From a virus: 64,000 nucleotides of DNA. Below the pieces are notes generated by a model. The model saw only the letters and a program-made list of their open reading frames with translations, had not been told where the DNA came from and ran no database searches. The translations under genes were made by a program, and so were the position numbers. The number at the start of each line of letters is the position of its first letter. The first letter of the stretch is position 1. Below are positions 58,847 through 64,000 of this stretch, one piece after another. The DNA lies in IMG/VR virus record IMGVR_UViG_3300020156_000448, positions 61,054-125,053 of that record, one strand, 5' to 3'.

Positions 58847-59931
58847 AAATATTGTTTGTAGGAAGATTCTTTTATCCCGAATTCGGAGGCGGAGAATTTT
58901 ACATAAAGAATGTGCTTAAGTATCTTGTTGATAAGGGTCATTATTGTACTGCTATGTGTTTTTATGACGGAAATACAAATCAAAAATTTACAAAATCGCA
59001 AGCACTAGTGGTTGATGGAATAAGGGTTCTTCAATCTCAGTGGTGTAATCCAATTCAAATTCAAAACGTATGCAAAGCCTCTGGCTGCGACGTAATGATT
59101 ACCCAGTCTACAGATTCTATGATGTTTTTACAAGCCGCTAAGCAAGTTGGTGTAAAAACTGTATTTGGTATCCACTTCTATAATGAAATCTGCTCAATGA
59201 CAAATGGTGGTCTTTATGTGAATGTTTTAAATGCTTTGCCAGAAGAAATTAAAATTGATCCAAATCAGCAAAAGCCATTTAGTTATTGTGATGAATTCTT
59301 TGTTAATTCAGATTATATGAGTCAGGTGGTTGAAAAATATGTAGGCAAAAAACCAAAACATGTTATTTATCCCCCAATTAATAAAGATTTTATTGCGCAA
59401 GAAAAAAAGCCCTCTCATGTGACGTATGTTAATCCATGCATAGGAAAGGGTATGGGTGTATTTTATAGCGTTGCTAAAAAGTTGCCAAATATACAATTTA
59501 AAATGCTGGGCGCTTTGGTAGATAAATCTCCCGTTAACATTAGAGTCTATGAAAATATAAAAAAGCTGCCCAATGTAGAAATTCTAGATACCGTTCAAGA
59601 TATGGGCAATATCTATCGATCTACTAAAGTCTTAATGACTCCCTCATTAGTCGATGAAACCTTTTCTATGGTGACTCTAGAAGCTTTGATGAATGGAATT
59701 CCTGTAATTGCCTCTAAATTCGGCAATCTACCCTACTTGTTAGAAAAGGGCGGTTACTGTTTGGATGTAGACAACATTAATGAGTGGGTTGACAAAATTA
59801 ATATTCTATTCAATAATCAAGACGAATACGACAAGGTTGTAAAAGAAGGAATGGAGCAAATAAAGAAATACGATTCGGAAGTCCAATGTGAAAAATTTCT
59901 TTCCATGCTAGAAGGCGTTGTAAGTGGGTAA
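58843..59931 (+). CDS. glycosyltransferase family 4-type
   Basis: 362 residues in GT-B form: FVGRFFYPEFGGGEFYIKN is the start of the acceptor domain, KTVFGIHFYNEI follows, and the C-terminal donor domain has SLVDETFSMVTLEALMNGIP with the EX7E-type glutamates and VIASKFGNLP. Strong GT4 match. Overlaps its neighbours by four and eight bases. Probably works on the same glycan as the adjacent enzymes. Confidence 0.85.
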   Translation: MKILFVGRFFYPEFGGGEFYIKNVLKYLVDKGHYCTAMCFYDGNTNQKFTKSQALVVDGIRVLQSQWCNPIQIQNVCKASGCDVMITQSTDSMMFLQAAKQVGVKTVFGIHFYNEICSMTNGGLYVNVLNALPEEIKIDPNQQKPFSYCDEFFVNSDYMSQVVEKYVGKKPKHVIYPPINKDFIAQEKKPSHVTYVNPCIGKGMGVFYSVAKKLPNIQFKMLGALVDKSPVNIRVYENIKKLPNVEILDTVQDMGNIYRSTKVLMTPSLVDETFSMVTLEALMNGIPVIASKFGNLPYLLEKGGYCLDVDNINEWVDKINILFNNQDEYDKVVKEGMEQIKKYDSEVQCEKFLSMLEGVVSG

Positions 59932-60946
59932 AAAACTAACTGCCGTTGTTCATCATTATTATCCTGCCGTTGGCGGGGCAGAATTATCTTTACATAAAAA
60001 TCTCTCCAACTTGGTTAAAAAGGGATATGAATGTAGAGTTTTGTGCTTTATGGATAATGATAGTAGACCTTTTTCTGAAAGAAGAGAGTTTAATATTGAT
60101 GGTGTTGAAGTGATTCAATGCAAATTTCCTACCGAAAAAACATTCATTCAAGATAGTGTCAGAAATACAGATGTTATCATTACTATGCTTACGATGTCAC
60201 CGATCATTGTGCCTTATTGTCGAGAAATGAAAAAACCTATAATCAACATAGCATGCGATGAGATTTGTTTTTCAAATGGCAATATTGTAAACTCACTTCT
60301 ATACTCCAATATTGTGTTAGCAAACAGTGAATATACACAAAAAAGACTTAAAATAAAAGGTGTTGATAGTAGAATTTTTTTTCCTGATTTTAATCGATAC
60401 ACATCTAATGAAAAATGCAATAAAAAACATATTCTTTTCTTTAACCCTAGAAAACACAAGGGTCACGATATTGTAAAAGATTTAGTCTCACGGTTTGATA
60501 AATATAACTTTGTTATAGCTGGGTCAGATGGGTATGATGTTTGGACCAAGAAAAATGTAGAAAAATTAGAAGCAAATAACGTTCAGTATGTAGGTAATAT
60601 TGAACGTGCTGAAGTTTTGGATAATTTGTATAGAGAGGCGATAGTAACATTGGTTCCCTCTCAAGTTCCAGAAACCTTTAGTATGGTTGCTGCGGAATCA
60701 ATATGGAGAAATACTCCCGTTATAGCTTCCAGGTTTGGCGCTCTTCCTGATACTGTAGGCAAATGTGGCATAATTGTATCTGAATATACAAATCCATCAA
60801 GTTGGATGATTGCCCTCCATTCTTTTATGGAATCTAAGCCTACATATAATTTTGATGAGCAAAAGACTCAGCTAGATAAGTATTCTTCTTTGGAGATTTT
60901 GGAACAGTCTATCGAAGAAAGCATTAGGAATGAAAATAAAGTATAA
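59924..60946 (+). CDS. glycosyltransferase family 4-type
   Basis: 340 residues starting with GTG at 59924. VVHHYYPAVGGAELSLHKN resembles the preceding gene's start, and SQVPETFSMVAAESIWRNTP and VIASRFGALPDTVG match its donor domain. The two genes look like a diverged tandem duplication. Overlaps the next gene by 17 bases. Confidence 0.85.
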   Translation: MGKKLTAVVHHYYPAVGGAELSLHKNLSNLVKKGYECRVLCFMDNDSRPFSERREFNIDGVEVIQCKFPTEKTFIQDSVRNTDVIITMLTMSPIIVPYCREMKKPIINIACDEICFSNGNIVNSLLYSNIVLANSEYTQKRLKIKGVDSRIFFPDFNRYTSNEKCNKKHILFFNPRKHKGHDIVKDLVSRFDKYNFVIAGSDGYDVWTKKNVEKLEANNVQYVGNIERAEVLDNLYREAIVTLVPSQVPETFSMVAAESIWRNTPVIASRFGALPDTVGKCGIIVSEYTNPSSWMIALHSFMESKPTYNFDEQKTQLDKYSSLEILEQSIEESIRNENKV

Positions 60947-61973
60947 AGCCCCTATTGAAGATAGGTCTGGATTAGGTGAGGCTAGTCGCCGTATATATAA
61001 GGCTTTATCCTTAGTGTTTGCAGAAATCGGAGTAGAGAAAATAGATATCTCTTCTGGTCCCGCTCACATAATTCCTCAAATACCTAATCCTCCCATCTAT
61101 AACAGCATTGAAGATTATGATGCTGTGGTAATCTTCTGCCCTCCGTATCAATTCAATAGATTTATTGAAAACGGCAAAAGAAACATAGGATATACTATGT
61201 GGGAAACAGATAAAATAGATACGGGGGATTTTTGCAAAATAGATTTATTGCTTGTGCCAACTTACGACAATGCTAATGCTTTTATGAAGGTCCATAATAA
61301 TGTCAAAGTTGCTGCTATTCCTCACAGTGATACCTTTAGCCATATTCCAAAAAATTCAAAGTATACATTCTATTCTATTTTTGATTGGACGGATAGAAAA
61401 AGCCCCATGGAAACTTTGGCTGCTTATTTTTTAGAGTTTCAAGACGATCCAGAAATATCTATGATTTTTAAAACAAACTCAAAGCCCAATATTGACATGC
61501 AGATCAATCGCCTAAAGCAAACTATGAAACTTTCTAATTTTCCTCATTGCGAGATTATTAGTGATAGTTGGTCTGAGTTTCAAATAAAAGAACTTCATCA
61601 AAAAAGCCATTGTTACGTTTCTCTCTCCAAAGGGGAAGGTTGTAATTTACCTCTTATGGATGCAGTATTTTATAGGAACCAAATTGTTTCTACCAACTGT
61701 GGATTTGTGGAATATCTAAGTAATCATTCCAATCTTTACGAAGTATCAGGAACAAAAGAGCCAGTGTTAGGAATGTCTTTCTTTCCTTATGTGGATGCCA
61801 CTCACAACTGGGTCGTCCCATCTATTACGGATGCACGTAAGAAAATGAGATATGCTTACAGGCTTTTTAAAGGTAAAGCAATAGACGACAATTTATTAAA
61901 ATATGAGACAGATAAATTGTATACAAAATTTAGTCCTCAAGCTATTGGCGATATAATCAAAGCATCAATTTGA
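60930..61973 (+). CDS. glycosyltransferase-like protein
   Basis: 347 residues. The donor domain contains SLSKGEGCNLPLMDAVFYRN, similar to GT4 proteins, and the N-terminal part has IGYTMWETDKIDTG and TFYSIFDWTDRKSPMET, seen in phage and exopolysaccharide transferases acting on fibres or capsules. Less typical than the previous two. The end includes a TTGTATACAA in coding sequence. The gap 61974-62025 shows no clear signal. Confidence 0.7.
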   Translation: MKIKYKAPIEDRSGLGEASRRIYKALSLVFAEIGVEKIDISSGPAHIIPQIPNPPIYNSIEDYDAVVIFCPPYQFNRFIENGKRNIGYTMWETDKIDTGDFCKIDLLLVPTYDNANAFMKVHNNVKVAAIPHSDTFSHIPKNSKYTFYSIFDWTDRKSPMETLAAYFLEFQDDPEISMIFKTNSKPNIDMQINRLKQTMKLSNFPHCEIISDSWSEFQIKELHQKSHCYVSLSKGEGCNLPLMDAVFYRNQIVSTNCGFVEYLSNHSNLYEVSGTKEPVLGMSFFPYVDATHNWVVPSITDARKKMRYAYRLFKGKAIDDNLLKYETDKLYTKFSPQAIGDIIKASI

Positions 61974-62025
61974 ATATAATCAAATCTGGATTGTTTATAA
62001 AGTAAATGATTTAGATGGTGATGAA

Positions 62026-62907
62026 GTGCCTGAACGTGCCGAAGTGGAAGTAACTAAAAATGATATATCAGCCATTACAAGCAACTGGCAACTCATTGGA
62101 TACAAAATCTTATGCGATAAGATAAGTATTAATGAGTCTCAATTAGAAAATGCAATCCAATCTCACGATAATCACTTAGAGTGGAGTTGTTGGGGTAAGC
62201 GGATTGTGCTTCGCATTGGTGATTATGAAAATGCGCCTCATTTAATTTTTGGTTTAGGAATGACAGGCTCTTTTACAATTAAAGAAGCTGATTGGTACGA
62301 TAAAAAACAACATCCTAGATTCTCTCTTATATATAGAGATGGTTCCAAAATTAAGCAGTTGGTATTTTGTGACGTGAGAAAATTTGGAAAGGTTTTCTTC
62401 CGAGATAAGGAAGATGATTTTCCTAAAATGTGGGTGTTTGATATTGGTCCTGGAAAGTATCCAGAAAATATCCGAATTGCAACTTTTGAGAAACTCTTAA
62501 ATAGGTGTGTAATCACAAGAAGAGTTAATAAGCCTATCAAATCATTTCTTTTGGATCAGAATGAGTTTGGCGGATATGGAAACTACATGGCTTGCGAGGT
62601 TTTGTTTAGGGCAAATATTCATCCAGAAACCAAAGTCAGAGATTTGACTACAGAGAATATATCAAATATAAGAAAAGAAACTTTCGAGTTAATTGATGAA
62701 ATGATTTCTCTTGGCGGAGTCACGCTTAAGGATTTTGTGCGACCAAACGGAAAATATGGCAAGGGCATAGAAAATTTAAAAGTATATGGCAGAAGAAATA
62801 AGCCATGTTTAAGATGCAATGATAGCATCGAGTATATAAAGCTGTCAGGCAGGGGTACTTTTTATTGTCCTTCATGTCAGCCTTCATTAATAACTATAGG
62901 TAAGTAA
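62026..62907 (+). CDS. mutM: formamidopyrimidine-DNA glycosylase (Fpg/Nei family)
   Basis: 293 residues, typical length. The GTG start at 62026 gives MPERAEVEV, so Pro2 and Glu3 are the nucleophile and general acid. Other motifs: WGKRIVLRI, LGMTGSFTI, CDVRKFGKVFF, the H2TH core SFLLDQNEFGGYGNYMACEV, and a C-terminal zinc finger (CLRCND, then GTFYCPSCQ). It removes oxidised purines such as 8-oxoguanine and cuts the strand. With the UDG-like fusion this is a second base-excision enzyme in the window. Confidence 0.92.
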   Translation: MPERAEVEVTKNDISAITSNWQLIGYKILCDKISINESQLENAIQSHDNHLEWSCWGKRIVLRIGDYENAPHLIFGLGMTGSFTIKEADWYDKKQHPRFSLIYRDGSKIKQLVFCDVRKFGKVFFRDKEDDFPKMWVFDIGPGKYPENIRIATFEKLLNRCVITRRVNKPIKSFLLDQNEFGGYGNYMACEVLFRANIHPETKVRDLTTENISNIRKETFELIDEMISLGGVTLKDFVRPNGKYGKGIENLKVYGRRNKPCLRCNDSIEYIKLSGRGTFYCPSCQPSLITIGK

Positions 62908-62912
62908 CATAT

Positions 62913-63503
62913 ATGATAGACACATCTAAAGTAGCGGTGATTTCTCTTTACCGTGAAAATATCGTTAAGGCTAAGGATTTAGCCAAGAAGTTTGCCAAAT
63001 TCGACAAATGGGGCAATACCAAGTGGGGGTATGGCTTATTGAATGAGGGCAAAGAAAAGAACCGTGCTGAGTTTGTAGGTATGTGCGGAGAATTAGCATT
63101 TTCGGATTTCACTTCTCTTCCTGTAGATGAAGAAGTAAAAGCTAAAGGCAATGATTATGACTTTGAAATTCCTAACTCAGGTTATAAGATTGATGTAAAA
63201 ACTCATGCCAAAGATTATGGTTGGCATTTTATTAAAGCCGCCAATAAAGCTAACAGCGCACTTCTTCCATTGAAGTCCGACATCTATGTATTTGCAACAA
63301 TTAAAAAAGAAGCAGATGCTGAAGTAATTGTAGAATTGAATGGCTGGATTACTAAAAAGACGATTGAAGATAATGCTGCTGACAGGCTTGGTCCTGCTAT
63401 GAAGGGCGAACACATCAACTACTATATTCAAAAAGAAGAGTTGCAACCAATGAACCTACTCGTTGATCTTTTAAATAAGTACAGAGAAATTCAGGGTCTG
63501 TAA
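62913..63503 (+). CDS. PD-(D/E)XK nuclease-like protein
   Basis: 196 residues. Restriction-endonuclease-like core: E60 in FVGMCGELAFSDF, D83 in GNDYDFEI, D94 and K96 in YKIDVKTHAK. The acid spacing fits a PD-(D/E)XK fold with DVK as the final strand. No recognition domain is seen. The gene follows mutM by six bases. It could act in host DNA breakdown or recombination; the family cannot be fixed from sequence. Confidence 0.6.
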   Translation: MIDTSKVAVISLYRENIVKAKDLAKKFAKFDKWGNTKWGYGLLNEGKEKNRAEFVGMCGELAFSDFTSLPVDEEVKAKGNDYDFEIPNSGYKIDVKTHAKDYGWHFIKAANKANSALLPLKSDIYVFATIKKEADAEVIVELNGWITKKTIEDNAADRLGPAMKGEHINYYIQKEELQPMNLLVDLLNKYREIQGL

Positions 63504-63577
63504 AAATCACACCGCTATAGTGAATAGCCCATGTAGCTAGTTGTACTCATAGGTAGAATAACGAAAAGGATTCTACA

Positions 63578-64000
63578 GTGAATATCAAAGAGCAAATTAA
63601 GGCAGACAGACTTCGTGCTAGAAAAGATCGTGACGAAGTAACTACAGGAACCTTAACATACATTATGGGACAGATTGAGCTACAGGAAAAAAGCCCTAAT
63701 GCTCCCAAGGATGTTCCTGTAGCTGTGATAAAATCTCATATTAAGAGTGTTAAAGAGAATGTGGAAGCAATTGGCAAAGAGTCTGACCACGCTAAGGCTG
63801 CATTTGCTGAGATTGAGTTGCTTCAGAAATATTTGCCTGAGCAGATTACTGCTGAAGATATTAGAAAATTCTGTACGGGTATGTGTGGCGGCGGTGTCCG
63901 TAACAAGGGTGAAATTTTGAAAGCTATCAAAAACACCTATGGCGCTGCTGTTGATATGAAAGAGGCAAGTCAGATTGTCGCGGAGTTCGTCAATGGATAA
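63578..64000 (+). CDS. GatB/YqeY-domain protein
   Basis: 140 residues ending exactly at the window edge with a stop codon. Start is GTG at 63578 with AAAGGA seven bases upstream. The YqeY pattern is clear: MNIKEQIKADRLRARKDRDE, LLQKYLPEQITAEDIRKF and MKEASQIVAEFVNG. Bacterial YqeY resembles the tail of GatB and is linked to tRNA-dependent amidation. The leader (63504-63577) contains no obvious terminator. Confidence 0.85.
   Translation: MNIKEQIKADRLRARKDRDEVTTGTLTYIMGQIELQEKSPNAPKDVPVAVIKSHIKSVKENVEAIGKESDHAKAAFAEIELLQKYLPEQITAEDIRKFCTGMCGGGVRNKGEILKAIKNTYGAAVDMKEASQIVAEFVNG

Noticed and set aside
33985-61926. Further TGTATACA copies inside genes (for example near 33991, 36487, 34222 and 61917)
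   Set aside because: The 8-mer is A+T-rich and occurs in coding sequence by chance; only the copies in gaps and the extended 10-mer are listed.
1-64000. tRNA genes, CRISPR arrays, insertion sequences and phage integrase sites
   Set aside because: I looked for acceptor-stem/T-arm patterns, regular direct repeats and transposase motifs and saw none; a dedicated scan could still find a divergent tRNA.

Overview
The window looks like part of a large, A+T-rich double-stranded DNA bacteriophage genome, probably a jumbo-type phage. Genes are packed with stop/start overlaps. The phage carries its own bacterial-style replisome: clamp, clamp-loader subunits, a Pol III alpha split over two genes, a primase split over two genes, DnaB, a DnaC-like loader, RecA and SSB-like proteins. 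It also has a nucleotide pathway (ThyX, B12-dependent NrdJ, dNMP kinase, dCMP deaminase), a Clp protease module and many small zinc-ribbon proteins. No virion structural genes, tRNAs, CRISPR arrays or transposases were recognised. Three consecutive lipoproteins, one with the N-lipobox/C-membrane-segment layout of a unimolecular spanin, favour a Gram-negative host. The ClpC/McsA/SpoVS-like genes are more typical of Gram-positive lineages, so the host remains open.

Layout. From 1 to 46162 every gene is on the minus strand. 1-4460: zinc-ribbon protein, small sigma-like protein, RuvC, HolA-like delta subunit, ThyX. 4497-6605: a glycosyltransferase fused to a GH99-like domain. 6609-13872: sliding clamp, ClpP, DHH phosphoesterase, sigma factor, DnaX, dNMP kinase. 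13823-20696: ClpC, glutaredoxin-like protein, ADP-ribosylglycohydrolase, NrdJ. 20761-26683: YkgJ-like protein, three lipoproteins, then a run of small cysteine-rich proteins ending in an McsA homologue. 26697-34640: Ski2-like helicase, SpoVS-like protein, sigma-like protein, RecB-type nuclease, TOPRIM primase half, RecA, SSB-like protein. 34762-46162: both DnaE halves, dCMP deaminase, a degenerate peptide deformylase, a CHC2 zinc-finger/uracil-DNA-glycosylase fusion, DnaB, DnaC-like protein.

46163-47019 is the largest non-coding stretch and the point where transcription diverges. It holds DnaA-box-like words, an A+T-rich tract, a G+C-rich structured segment and two minus-strand terminator-like hairpins, and it is my best candidate for a replication origin. 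To its right, plus-strand genes encode a metallophosphoesterase, a UvsW-like helicase, DnaJ and an intein-bearing glycosyltransferase. A block of glycan genes follows on both strands (GDP-mannose dehydratase, methyltransferases, pyruvyltransferase-like protein, five further glycosyltransferases). The window ends with an Fpg-type glycosylase, a PD-(D/E)XK protein and a GatB/YqeY protein.

The most unusual points are: (i) the primase zinc finger fused to a family-4-like uracil-DNA glycosylase; (ii) strong perfect inverted repeats inside the first ~40 codons of several replication, transcription and lysis genes, apparently selected at the nucleotide level; (iii) a ClpC-ClpP-McsA-like set in a phage; (iv) an intein in a glycosyltransferase; (v) a two-domain glycan transferase/GH99-like protein.
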